A DNA stretch of 64,000 nucleotides. It comes from Campylobacter concisus. Lineage in GTDB: Bacteria; Campylobacterota; Campylobacteria; Campylobacterales; Campylobacteraceae. Location: assembly GCA_002092835.1 (NCBI GenBank), contig LVWL01000001.1:105627-169626 (forward strand), given 5' to 3'. Each line of letters starts with the position of its first letter. The stretch's first letter is position 1. A program made the position numbers and the translations under genes. This document shows positions 28,665 to 37,539 of the stretch, piece by piece. The notes below the pieces were generated by a model. It worked only from the letters and a program-made list of their open reading frames with translations, had not been told where the DNA came from and did not search any database.

Positions 28665-29344
28665 TGTTAGTTATCTCTGCTGGAAAAAACGAAATTTTTG
28701 ACTTTGCTTTGCCAATGGGTGTAGGGCTAGTTGATATGGCGATAAATTTGACAAAATTTTTGCAGAAACGAGCATGTATTCTGGCAGATGAAAAGGGTAT
28801 AAATTTAAAAAATATCGATCCGCACTATCTTGCAAAGATTGAAACTAAATTTGCAAACTCATCAAATCCAGAGCTACAAAATCTAATCCGAAATTTGTCA
28901 AAAAATCCTGAACGAAATTTGTATCAGATGCCAGAAAAAATAGTTTTCGTTGGCTCAGCTGGTCTTTATAAAGATGGTGAAATTTTACAAATTTATGAAA
29001 GTTCGGTTGGGGCAAATATTGAAATTTCTAGCGTAGAAAATAGATCTTACTCGCCTATCGAGTGTGAAATTCCTTCTATTGTTTCACGTGGAACTATCAA
29101 AACAAATTCATCAAATTTCATAACTACAGACAAAAATTTGGCTCATAAGATGTTTGAAAAGGGTTATTTTTTAGAAAATATGGAGTTTTTTTCTGTTCTA
29201 AAAGTGGCTCAAATTTTTAAAATTCCAGCTTATGGAATTTTCGTAGCGACAAATTTTTGTGATGAAAATGCACATGCTGATTTTATAAAAAATCACTCTG
29301 CAGCCAAAGAGCTACTAACAAAATATATAAAGGAAAATATGTGA
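28664..29344 (+). CDS. Purine-nucleoside phosphorylase/nucleosidase-like protein
   Basis: 226-aa protein whose C-terminal part ([20 protein letters not shown] followed by YGIFVATNF) matches the nucleoside-binding signature of the PNP/MTAN family, and whose centre has [13 protein letters not shown]. The N-terminus is divergent and the family's phosphate site is not clear, so substrate and even activity are uncertain. Its ATG shares the A with hisF's TGA stop (ATGA-type overlap), and its end overlaps the GTG start of rlmN by four bases. Confidence 0.62.
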   Translation: MLVISAGKNEIFDFALPMGVGLVDMAINLTKFLQKRACILADEKGINLKNIDPHYLAKIETKFANSSNPELQNLIRNLSKNPERNLYQMPEKIVFVGSAGLYKDGEILQIYESSVGANIEISSVENRSYSPIECEIPSIVSRGTIKTNSSNFITTDKNLAHKMFEKGYFLENMEFFSVLKVAQIFKIPAYGIFVATNFCDENAHADFIKNHSAAKELLTKYIKENM

Positions 29345-30476
29345 TAAATTTGCTTGATCTTAGTATTGATGAGCTAAAAGAGTTAGTTTCTCCACCATTT
29401 AGAGCAACACAAATCTACGAGTGGATATATAAAAAAAATGCAACCGAATTTAGCCAAATGCTAAATTTACCTAAAGATATGCGTCAAGATCTGGCTGAAA
29501 AATTTTATATCGATCCTTTAAAATGTGTAAAATTTGAGCAAAGTAGTGATGGTTCGATCAAGTATCTTTTTGAGCTAAAAGATGGGCTAAAGATAGAGAG
29601 TGTCTTACTCCCGATGAAAGAAGAGATTAGTGATGAGAATGGAAAGATCAGTCGCCATGCTCGCTATACGGTTTGTGTTAGTTCGCAGGTTGGCTGTAAA
29701 ATGGGATGTGCTTTTTGTCTAACAGCAAAGGGCGGGCTTGTTAGAAATTTGACTGCAGGTGAGATTGTGGGGCAAATTTTATGGATAAAAAGAGAAAACA
29801 AAATACCTTATGAAAGACGTATAAATATCGTTTATATGGGTATGGGTGAGCCACTTGATAATCTTGCTAACGTTAGTAAAGCGATCAAAATTTTAGCTCT
29901 TAACGAGGGTCTAGCCATATCTCCACGTCGTCAAACCGTTTCAACTAGTGGCTTGGCAGCCAGATAAAAAAGCTTGGCGAGATGGATCTTGGTGTGTTAT
30001 TGGCCATATCGCTTCATGCTGTTACTAATGAGCTTAGAAGCCGTCTAATGCCGATAAATAAGGCGTATAATATCGAAGCTGTTATGGATGCTGTTAGGGG
30101 ATTTCCTATCGATATGCGCAAACGCGTGATGTTTGAATATCTTGTTATCAAGGACCTAAATGACAGCGTTAGTGATGCAAAAAAGCTGGTAAAACTGCTG
30201 CATGGTATCAAGGCAAAGGTAAATTTGATCTATTTTAACCCGCATGAAGGTAGTGAATTTGGACGGCCTGAGCTTGCTAGCATGCTAAAATTTCAAGAAT
30301 ATCTAAGAGATCATGGTATTACTTGCACGATCAGGCAGAGCAAAGGGCTTGATATAAGTGCGGCTTGCGGACAATTAAAACAACGCAATGAAAATGCAAA
30401 ATTTAAAGCTATTTCCAGCGATAAAAATTTAAAAACACAGTCGCTTGAAAATAATAGTAAAGCCAGTGTGAGTTAG
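29341..30476 (+). CDS. rlmN: 23S rRNA/tRNA adenine-C2 methyltransferase RlmN (frameshifted)
   Basis: Radical-SAM methylase of A2503 in 23S rRNA and A37 of some tRNAs. The first part (208 codons) contains the N-terminal [13 protein letters not shown] and the cluster motif CKMGCAFC, plus [10 protein letters not shown]. It stops at 29967. Adding one C near 29961 (GCC-CAG-ATA) joins it to [36 protein letters not shown] and [17 protein letters not shown], giving about 378 aa, the normal size. A broken rlmN is not expected in a healthy lineage, so a sequence error is likely. Confidence 0.92.
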
Positions 30477-30477
30477 A

Positions 30478-30588
30478 ATGAGTGCACTTGATATAGCCGA
30501 AATAGTCTTTGTTGCTGTTGTGGTTTTACTTGGATTAGGGCTTATTTTAAAAGTTTTAAAAGATGAAAAAGATAGGCATAAATTCTAA
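30478..30588 (+). CDS. 36-aa single-pass membrane peptide
   Basis: ATG one base after the rlmN stop. Sequence MSALDIAEIVFVAVVVLLGL then GLILKVLKDEKDRHKF: an N-terminal acidic residue pair, one 20-residue hydrophobic helix and a basic tail, as in small membrane proteins. It has no clear ribosome binding site and would depend on coupling to rlmN. Confidence 0.5.
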   Translation: MSALDIAEIVFVAVVVLLGLGLILKVLKDEKDRHKF

Positions 30589-30713
30589 GCCTTAACATCA
30601 AGATAAAGCCTAGCTCTCATAAAGAAATAAAATGGAGCATTAATTGCATAAACTACAAAATTATCATTGTGGTATTTAAAAGTGATAAACTTTGGCAAAA
30701 CGTAGGTAAAGGT
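30585..30713 (-). pseudogene. Possible C-terminal gene remnant
   Basis: On the minus strand, 42 codons without a start end in TAG at 30585. The text TFTYVLPKFITFKYHNDNFV then VYAINAPFYFFMRARLYLDV looks protein-like (aromatic-rich strand pattern), not like random AT-rich translation. A stop codon lies directly upstream. It follows the pseudouridine synthase on the same strand. It may be the tail of a lost gene; the family is not recognised. Confidence 0.3.
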
Positions 30714-30747
30714 TTATGAGAAATAGAAATTTATTAAAAATTTTAGA

Positions 30748-31662
30748 CTAAAGTAAGCTCTCTTTTGCATACCTATAAAACTCGCTTTCAGCGTCAAATT
30801 TACTTTTTATGTTATAAAAAATTTTATCAAATTTAAAAGAAATTTCATCCGAGTGAAGCAAGAGCCTTTTTGCTCCAGTTAAATTTATCCGTTCACGCTC
30901 GCTCATCTCTTTATCTAAAATTTTCTCTATCTGCGGACGTGACAAACCATAAAGTGGTTCGCCAAGTATCTTGTGTTTCACATGAAACAAATGCAAGCGA
31001 ATTTGATGCTGTCTGCCAGTGAGAGGAATGGCTCGAACCAAAGTCGTATCGATGTCGTCAAAATACTTTATAGGCAAAATTTTAGTCACCGCACTTTTTC
31101 CATTTTCACAAATTTGCATTCGCATTTTCACATCGTCGTAGTTGTTTGCCAGATCCATCTTAGCATTGATCGTAAATTCTCGCTCAATCTTGCCTTTCAC
31201 CATCGCGACGTAGCTTTTTAAAACCTCTCTGTTTTCAAAGATTTTCTTTAGTTTTATTGTAGAATTTCTATCTTTTCCAACGACTATCACGCCACTCGTC
31301 TCAAAGTCTAGCCTATGTGCCACGCTCGCTTCTCGCCCAAAAAGTGTGTAAATTTCATCATTTAGTGAGTACTCACAGTGTCTGCCATTTGGGTGGCTTA
31401 GCACGCCGCTTGGCTTGTCAAATACAGCAAAGCTTTCGCATTCAAAGATAGGCTTAAGCCCCTTTGGCTCTGCTTCATAGTTGATCAGAAATACATCCCC
31501 GCACAATATGGCATTTTTCTCGCTCACGGCATTGCCATTGCAGATCAGCCTGCCTTTATCTATGAGGCGTTGTGCTTCCCTCATACTAAAGCCATTTTGT
31601 AGCAAAATTTCGTAAGCTTTTTGGCAATCTGCAGTAGCGATAAATTTATTTACGTAGGGCAA
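30748..31662 (-). CDS. RluA/RluD-family pseudouridine synthase
   Basis: 304-aa RNA pseudouridine synthase. I place the start at TTG 31662 (PYVNKFIATADCQKAY) after AAAGGATTATTT; a TTG at 31686 is the upstream alternative. An S4 domain (about 10-65: AYEILLQNGFSMREAQRLID) precedes the catalytic domain with SVAHRLDFETSGVIVVGKD, whose Asp is the nucleophile, and TGRQHQIRLHLFHV. The target uridine cannot be inferred. It is divergent from purB. Confidence 0.9.
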   Translation of the reverse strand: MPYVNKFIATADCQKAYEILLQNGFSMREAQRLIDKGRLICNGNAVSEKNAILCGDVFLINYEAEPKGLKPIFECESFAVFDKPSGVLSHPNGRHCEYSLNDEIYTLFGREASVAHRLDFETSGVIVVGKDRNSTIKLKKIFENREVLKSYVAMVKGKIEREFTINAKMDLANNYDDVKMRMQICENGKSAVTKILPIKYFDDIDTTLVRAIPLTGRQHQIRLHLFHVKHKILGEPLYGLSRPQIEKILDKEMSERERINLTGAKRLLLHSDEISFKFDKIFYNIKSKFDAESEFYRYAKESLL

Positions 31663-31741
31663 AAATAATCCTTTAAAAAAGAGCAAACTATCTTAAGTCC
31701 AAATTTATAAGTGTATAACCGACATTTCAGCCCAAATTTTA

Positions 31742-31747
31742 TATAAT
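31742..31747 (+). promoter_or_regulatory. -10 box TATAAT for purB
   Basis: TATAAT in the divergent spacer, about 100 bp before the purB ATG. Confidence 0.45.
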
Positions 31748-31847
31748 CAAAACTTAAATTTATAGAAATTGCACGACGTGATTTCTGGCTCAAAAAGCCA
31801 AATTTATACTTTCAGGACAAAAGCAAACTAATAAAAAAGGTTCAACA

Positions 31848-33179
31848 ATGGTCGAAAGATACTCACGCAAAGAGATGGCTGAAAAGTGGAGCATACAAGC
31901 AAAATACGACGCTTGGCTCAAGGTAGAAAAAGCTGCTGTTAAAGCTTGGAATAAGCTCGGCTTCATAGGCGACAGCGACTGCGAGAAAATTTGCAAAAAT
32001 GCCAAATTTGAAGTGGCTCGCATCGACGAGATAGAAAAGACGACAAAGCACGACGTCATCGCATTTTTAACAAGCGTCAGCGAGAGCCTTGGCGAGGAGA
32101 GCAGGTTTGTACACTATGGTATGACCTCAAGCGACTGCATCGACACAGCCGTCGCACTTCAGATGAAAGAGAGCTTGGAGCTCATCATCAGCGACGTCGA
32201 GGAGTTTATGCAGGCGGTCAAAAACAGAGCAAACGAGCACAAGCACACGCTTATGGTCGGCAGAAGCCACGGCATCCACGGCGAACCGATAACCTTTGGC
32301 CTCGTGCTTGCCATCTGGTACGACGAGATCGCAAGGGCGCTAAACCTCATCAAAGATGCAAAAGATACGATCAGCTATGGCAAACTCTCAGGCGCCATGG
32401 GAAATTTAGCCCACGCCCCGATGGAATTTGAAGTGCTAACATGTGAGGAGCTCGGTCTTAAAGCTGCCCCAGCGTCAAACCAAGTGATCCAGCGCGACCG
32501 CTACGCCCATGTGGTAAGCGCTATCGCTATCTTAGCCTCTACTTGCGAGAAGATCGCAGTTGCTATTAGGCACTACCAAAGGACCGAGGTTTATGAGGCT
32601 GAGGAGTACTTTAGCCCAGGACAAAAGGGCTCAAGCGCTATGCCACACAAACGCAATCCAGTCCTTAGCGAAAACATAACCGGTCTTTGCAGAGTGCTAC
32701 GCTCATATGTCACGCCAGCACTTGAAAATGTCGCCCTTTGGCATGAGCGCGACATCAGCCACAGCTCTGTTGAGAGATTTATCCTGCCAGATATGTTTAT
32801 CACGGCTGATTTTATGCTGGTTCGCATCAAAAATTTGATAGCAAATTTAGTCGTATATCCAGAAAATATGATGAAAAATTTAAATTTAACAGGCGGACTA
32901 GTCTTTTCACAGCGTGTGCTTTTACAATTGCCGCAACGCGGAATTTCCAGAGAAGATGCCTACAAGATCGTTCAGCGCAATGCCATGAAGGTCTGGGCAG
33001 ACTTACAAGAGGGCAAAAAAGCGATCGATGAACAAGGTCACAGCCTATTTTTACAAAATTTGCTAAACGATGAGGATCTAACCAAGAGCCTTAGCAAAGA
33101 TGAGATCAAAGAGTGCTTTGACTACAACTACTACACCAAAAACGTAGATAAAATTTTTGCTAGAGTGTTTGGGAGATAA
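31848..33179 (+). CDS. purB: Adenylosuccinate lyase
   Basis: Cleaves SAICAR and adenylosuccinate in purine synthesis. The 443-aa protein has [30 protein letters not shown], the catalytic-His region [14 protein letters not shown] and the fumarase/aspartase signature [11 protein letters not shown] at about residues 265-275. Five bases separate it from the next ORF. Codon use is somewhat more GC-rich than the surroundings, as often in highly expressed genes here. Confidence 0.96.
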   Translation: MVERYSRKEMAEKWSIQAKYDAWLKVEKAAVKAWNKLGFIGDSDCEKICKNAKFEVARIDEIEKTTKHDVIAFLTSVSESLGEESRFVHYGMTSSDCIDTAVALQMKESLELIISDVEEFMQAVKNRANEHKHTLMVGRSHGIHGEPITFGLVLAIWYDEIARALNLIKDAKDTISYGKLSGAMGNLAHAPMEFEVLTCEELGLKAAPASNQVIQRDRYAHVVSAIAILASTCEKIAVAIRHYQRTEVYEAEEYFSPGQKGSSAMPHKRNPVLSENITGLCRVLRSYVTPALENVALWHERDISHSSVERFILPDMFITADFMLVRIKNLIANLVVYPENMMKNLNLTGGLVFSQRVLLQLPQRGISREDAYKIVQRNAMKVWADLQEGKKAIDEQGHSLFLQNLLNDEDLTKSLSKDEIKECFDYNYYTKNVDKIFARVFGR

Positions 33180-33184
33180 TTTGA

Positions 33185-33748
33185 ATGGCAAATGATAAAC
33201 AAGTTGAAATAATATTAAGAGATATAGATAAAGCACGTATTGTTATAAATGAAAAAAATGATGAAAAAACGTATCGATTTTTGTGTAGCATGGCTGATAA
33301 ATATCATAAAGATGAAATTTATATTTCTTATGACAATATATCAAACTATGAAACAGATGAAATTTATTACGAAAAATGTTCCGACGAATTACAACAATTT
33401 ATTGAAAAATTAGAATTATACGCCGCTAAACTTCAAGATGGAGCCAATGGAGTACTTAAAAAAGATACCCAAAGTTCTATAAGTATAAATAATACAAATA
33501 CAGCTAACGCCAATATCACTCAAAATATTAGCATCAAAAGCGCGATGGAAAAAATAGATCAAATTCCAGATGAGATTTTTGCTAAAAATTTGAAGCATGA
33601 ATTAAAAGGAATACTTAGTGAGCTTGAATATTGTAAAGACAATCAAGAAAAAAAATCAAAGCTAATGGAAGTCGTCAAATGGCTTGGCGATAAATCTGTT
33701 GATGCCCTTATTGCTTGTTTGCCGTATTTTGCCGGACTTGGCTTATAA
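33185..33748 (+). CDS. Unknown protein with Asn/Thr linker and hydrophobic C-terminus
   Basis: 187-aa AT-rich ORF between purB and nrdA. The N-terminal 90 residues are charged and helical. A low-complexity linker SISINNTNTANANITQNISI (about 98-117) follows. The C-terminal part begins SAMEKIDQIPDEIF, continues with a helix and WLGDKSVDALIACLPYFAG, and ends hydrophobic. Such an N/T linker plus short WLGDK...LPY tail occurs, to my recollection, in scattered bacterial accessory proteins, but I cannot name the family. The composition contrast with purB and nrdA suggests an inserted gene. Confidence 0.65.
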   Translation: MANDKQVEIILRDIDKARIVINEKNDEKTYRFLCSMADKYHKDEIYISYDNISNYETDEIYYEKCSDELQQFIEKLELYAAKLQDGANGVLKKDTQSSISINNTNTANANITQNISIKSAMEKIDQIPDEIFAKNLKHELKGILSELEYCKDNQEKKSKLMEVVKWLGDKSVDALIACLPYFAGLGL

Positions 33749-33769
33749 AATTATAGATAAGGAAAAAAT

Positions 33770-36144
33770 TTGAAAGTTATAAAACGCAATGGAAGAACTG
33801 AAGAGCTTGATATAAGTAAGATTAAAAAATATACAAATGAAGCCGTTTTTGGCCTTAGCAATGTAAGCCTTAGTGAACTTGAAGTGGACGCGAAAATCCA
33901 GTTTAGAGACATGATAACGACTGAGGAAATCCAACAAACTCTTATAAAAACAGCAGTTGATAAGATCGACATCGACCGTCCAAATTGGACATTTGTCGCT
34001 GCGAGGCTATTTTTGTTCGACCTTTATCACAAAGTGACTGGCTTTAACGGCTACAATCACTTAAAAGATTACCTAGTAAAAGGCGAAAAAGTAGGCCGCA
34101 TCATCCCTGGGCTAAAAGAGAAGTACGATCTTGAGGATCTAAATGCATACATCAAGCCAGAGCGCGACCTCAGTTTGCATACCTTGGTATCAAGACGCTT
34201 TATGATCGCTACCTCATCAAAGATAAGAATGGCATGCCGATCGAGCTACCACAGCACATGTTTATGGCTATTGCGATGTTTCTTGCGCAAAACGAGCTAG
34301 ATAGCCAAGGCTGGGCGAAGAAATTTTACGATCTCATCTCTAAATTTGAAGTGATGCTAGCCACGCCAACGCTTTCAAATGCAAGAACTACACGCCACCA
34401 GCTAAGTAGCTGTTACGTAGGTAGTACGCCTGATAATATTGAGGGTATTTTTGATAGCTACAAAGAGATGGCGCTACTTTCAAAATTTGGTGGCGGTATC
34501 GGCTGGGATTGGAGTAAGGTGCGTGCGATGGGCGGCAGTATCGACGGACACAAAAACGCAGCCGGCGGTATCATACCATTTTTAAAAGTGACAAACGACA
34601 TCGCAGTAGCGGTCGATCAGCTAGGCACTAGAAAGGGCGCGATAGCCGTTTACATCGAGCCTTGGCATATGGATGTGAGCGATTTTCTCGATCTTCGTAA
34701 AAACTCAGGCGAAGAGAGACGCCGTGCACACGAGCTATTCCCTGCGCTTTGGATAAACGACCTATTTATGAAGCGTGTTAAAGAAAATGGCCGCTGGAGC
34801 CTCTTTGACCCAGCTCAAGTAAGTGACCTTTGCGACCTTTATGGTGAGGAGTTTGAGAAGAGATACTTGGAGTATGAAAACGATGAAAACATCCAGAAAA
34901 ACACCATCCTTGCAAAAGAGCTTTGGAAGAAAATTTTAACTAGCTATTTTGAAACTGGCATGCCATTTTTGTGCTTTAAAGACAATGCCAACAAAGCAAA
35001 TCCAAACGACCACGAAGGTATCATCAGAAGCTCAAATCTATGCACCGAAATTTTCCAAAACACAGCGCCAAACTACTATAAGATCAAGATCACTTATGAA
35101 GATGGCGGGGAGGAGCTATTTGACGAAGAGGAAGACGTAACGGTCGATAGCGGCATAACTAAAAAAGCCAAAAAGCTTAGCGCGCTTGACAGCCTAAAAG
35201 GCAAACAAATTTTCATCGTAGAAAAAGAGAGCATCGAGGGTAAAACAGCAGTTTGCAACCTCGCAAGTATAAATTTAAGCAAGATAAATAGTAAAGAGGA
35301 CATCGAGCGTGTTGTGCCGATAGCTATTAGAATGCTTGATAACGTTATAGATCTAAATTTCTACCCACATAAAAAGGTAAAACACACAAACCTATCTTCT
35401 CGCTCGATCGGCCTTGGCGTAATGGGCGAGGCGCAAATGCTAGCTGAGAAAAACGTAAAATGGGGCAGCTATGAGCATTTGGCGCTGATTGATAGCATAA
35501 TGGAAAACATAAGCTACAACGCCATCTACGCTAGCTCAAATTTAGCCGTAGAAAAGGGCGTCTATCCAAAATTTGAAGGCTCAAAATGGAGCAAAGGCAT
35601 CATGCCGATAGACACCGCAAACGAAAATGCAAAAGCTCTTTTAAACGACAAAGGTGGACTGTTTGACGAAAATGTCTGCGACTGGGACAAGCTAAGAGAG
35701 AAGGTCAAGCGTGACGGCATGAGAAACGGCTACCTAATGGCGATCGCTCCAACTAGCTCGATCTCGATCCTCGTTGGTACCACTCAGACCATCGAGCCAG
35801 TCTATAAGCGCAAGTGGTTTGAGCACAACCTAAGCGGTATGATCCCAAATGTCGTGCCAAATTTAAGCCCTGATACTTGGCAGTTTTACACGCCAGCATA
35901 CGAGCTTGATCAGAGAATTTTGATAAAAGCAGGTGCTATACGCCAAAAATGGATCGATCAAGGTCAAAGTCTAAATATTTTCATGAGCTTAGACAAAGCA
36001 AGCGGTGGATACCTAAGTGAAATTTACACGCTTGCATGGGAGCTTGGACTAAAATCAACCTACTATCTACGCTCTGAAAGCCCAGACAGCGAAAAGCTAA
36101 ACGACGTGGCCGACCGCTCAATCGAATGCGAGGGTTGCCAGTAA
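33770..36144 (+). CDS. nrdA: Class Ia ribonucleoside-diphosphate reductase alpha subunit (frameshifted)
   Basis: Aerobic reduction of NDPs to dNDPs, working with NrdB (not in the window). TTG start 33770 after AAGGAAAAAAT. N-terminal ATP-cone (VIKRNGRTEELDISKIKKYT), then catalytic core with SSCYVGSTPDN, GGIGWDWSKVRAMG, NLCTEI, PTSSISILVGTTQTIEP and a C-terminal CEGCQ redox tail (CxxC). The frame breaks near 34171: adding one C (GAC-CTC-CAG-TTT) restores FAYLGIKTLYDRYLIKDKNG and a 791-aa protein of normal size. As a core gene it is unlikely to be truly broken. Confidence 0.94.
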
Positions 36145-36257
36145 TAATCAAAATTTAAGAGAGAAATTTCTCTCCTGAGAAGTATGTCTATATTTTAAAA
36201 TTTATATAGAATTTTAATAGGCTTTAGATAAGTTGTTTTATATAAAGCCTAAATTTA

Positions 36258-36710
36258 TCACTCTGAGTGATTTGTCTCTACTATCTCTTTTTGGCAGGTT
36301 TGTTTATCAACTTGTTTTAAATGAGGTCTGCCAACTAAAAAACCTATGCCAATGCTAGCTTTTACACAGTAAGTTTCATTTGGTTTTGTTTCGATTGTTA
36401 CTGAAGACTTTGCTTCAGTTTTAGCCCACACTTCAACTTCTTCATTTGCTTTTAAATTTGTCTTTAAAAAGCCACCATTTTTCATTGTTCCAATTATTAT
36501 AGTTTGTGTCGGATTTTGTGTAGTGACCTTTACATCATAAGTTACAGCACTGCCTCCAAAGCCCTTTTCCCTATATACATAAAGGATTGATTCGTCTTGT
36601 TTTGGTGTTTCAAACCCACTAAATTTAGCTCCTTTTGCTCCACATCCACTGAAGCCAAACATCATTAAAAGTGCAATGCAAATTTGCACCAACTTATTTT
36701 TTAAAAACAT
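36258..36710 (-). CDS. Predicted lipoprotein
   Basis: 150-aa protein. Start chosen at ATG 36710 (MFLKNKLVQICIALL) because AAGGAG lies seven bases upstream; an ATG at 36728 would include that site. The signal peptide ends in a lipobox GFSGC, so it is probably lipid-anchored. The body (YVYREKGFGGSAVTYDVKV, FLKTNLKANEEVEVWAKTEA) resembles small DUF2846-like beta-sandwich lipoproteins with a YxYR start, but the match is from memory. It overlaps the upstream lipoprotein gene by 17 bp. Confidence 0.75.
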   Translation of the reverse strand: MFLKNKLVQICIALLMMFGFSGCGAKGAKFSGFETPKQDESILYVYREKGFGGSAVTYDVKVTTQNPTQTIIIGTMKNGGFLKTNLKANEEVEVWAKTEAKSSVTIETKPNETYCVKASIGIGFLVGRPHLKQVDKQTCQKEIVETNHSE

Positions 36711-37227
36711 TGAAATCTCCTTTTTCATAAGATTGATTTATCTGTGTTTGTAAATTTTCCCTCATTCTATCTATGCATTTTTTTCTAAGCTCAGTCATAT
36801 TTGTATTTTTAAATATATTTCTGCTCACATTACTTAGACAAGCAGAGCTAAATTTAATCTCGCCATGCTCATTAAAAACTCTTAAATTTGCAATCATGTT
36901 AAATGTATCTTTACTCATTGGAAAACCAAAAAGCACTAGCGGATTAAATATATTTATGCTGTCAAAGTTTGTTTCACATTCTTGGTCAGTGTAAATAAAT
37001 TCATAATTTGCGTTGAGCTCAGATTCGCCAGAGGTAATATTTGGAGGTAAATACTTAATCATATATTCTTTTGTATTTTCTAATTTTGCTATAAATTTAT
37101 AGTCATGAGTAGTTTTTGTTACATTTGGAGCCATTTGGATATTATAGCCACAGCCTTGAAGTATAAATAATGCTAGTAGTGTTATGCTAAATTTGTCTAC
37201 AAGCCATCCTATGGTTTGTTTTCTCAT
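36694..37227 (-). CDS. Predicted lipoprotein
   Basis: 177-aa protein with a type II signal peptide: TLLALFILQGC is a clear lipobox. The body has few family hints (YIYTDQECETNFDSINIFNP; LRKKCIDRMRENLQTQIN near the end). Start ATG 37227 has AAGGAATTTAAA. It forms a two-gene unit with the next lipoprotein, divergent from nrdD. Function unknown. Confidence 0.72.
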   Translation of the reverse strand: MRKQTIGWLVDKFSITLLALFILQGCGYNIQMAPNVTKTTHDYKFIAKLENTKEYMIKYLPPNITSGESELNANYEFIYTDQECETNFDSINIFNPLVLFGFPMSKDTFNMIANLRVFNEHGEIKFSSACLSNVSRNIFKNTNMTELRKKCIDRMRENLQTQINQSYEKGDFNVFKK

Positions 37228-37539
37228 TTTAAATTCCTTTTTAAATAAGTTAAATTAATGTTATGTTATCCCTTTATTTATTAATTATTTATTAAAACCT
37301 TTTGTATTTTATAATAAATATTTTTAAAAAGTAAAACTAAAATAATTACTTAAGTAAAATAATCAAAATTTAGTTTAAAATACTTAAATAATGTAAATTT
37401 ATCCTTTAAGAAAAGTTCTTAAAATTTTATATTTTTTGATAAATATTATTAAACAAAATAAAATAGTTATCTATTGTTTAAGCTTTCTTATCCTATACTT
37501 TTAAACTTTATATTGAAAATTTAGAAGAAAGAGCGAGTA
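37228..37539. promoter_or_regulatory. Divergent intergenic region, lipoproteins / nrdD
   Basis: 312 bp of extremely AT-rich DNA with no plausible ORF. On the plus strand TATACT at 37494-37499, with a TTGTTTA about 17 bases earlier, is a likely -10/-35 pair for nrdD. Runs such as TAAATAATTACTTAAGTAAA contain an inverted ATTACTTAAGTAA that might bind an oxygen or nucleotide regulator; no NrdR box (ACACWATATATWGTG type) was found by eye. Confidence 0.45.

Noticed and set aside
29341..36144. rlmN and nrdA as true pseudogenes
   Set aside because: Both are core genes, both halves are well conserved, and one homopolymer base repairs each.
36159..36174. Palindrome GAGAGAAATTTCTCTC after nrdA as terminator
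   Set aside because: The stem has no proper loop or following T-run; it may be chance in an AT-rich spacer.
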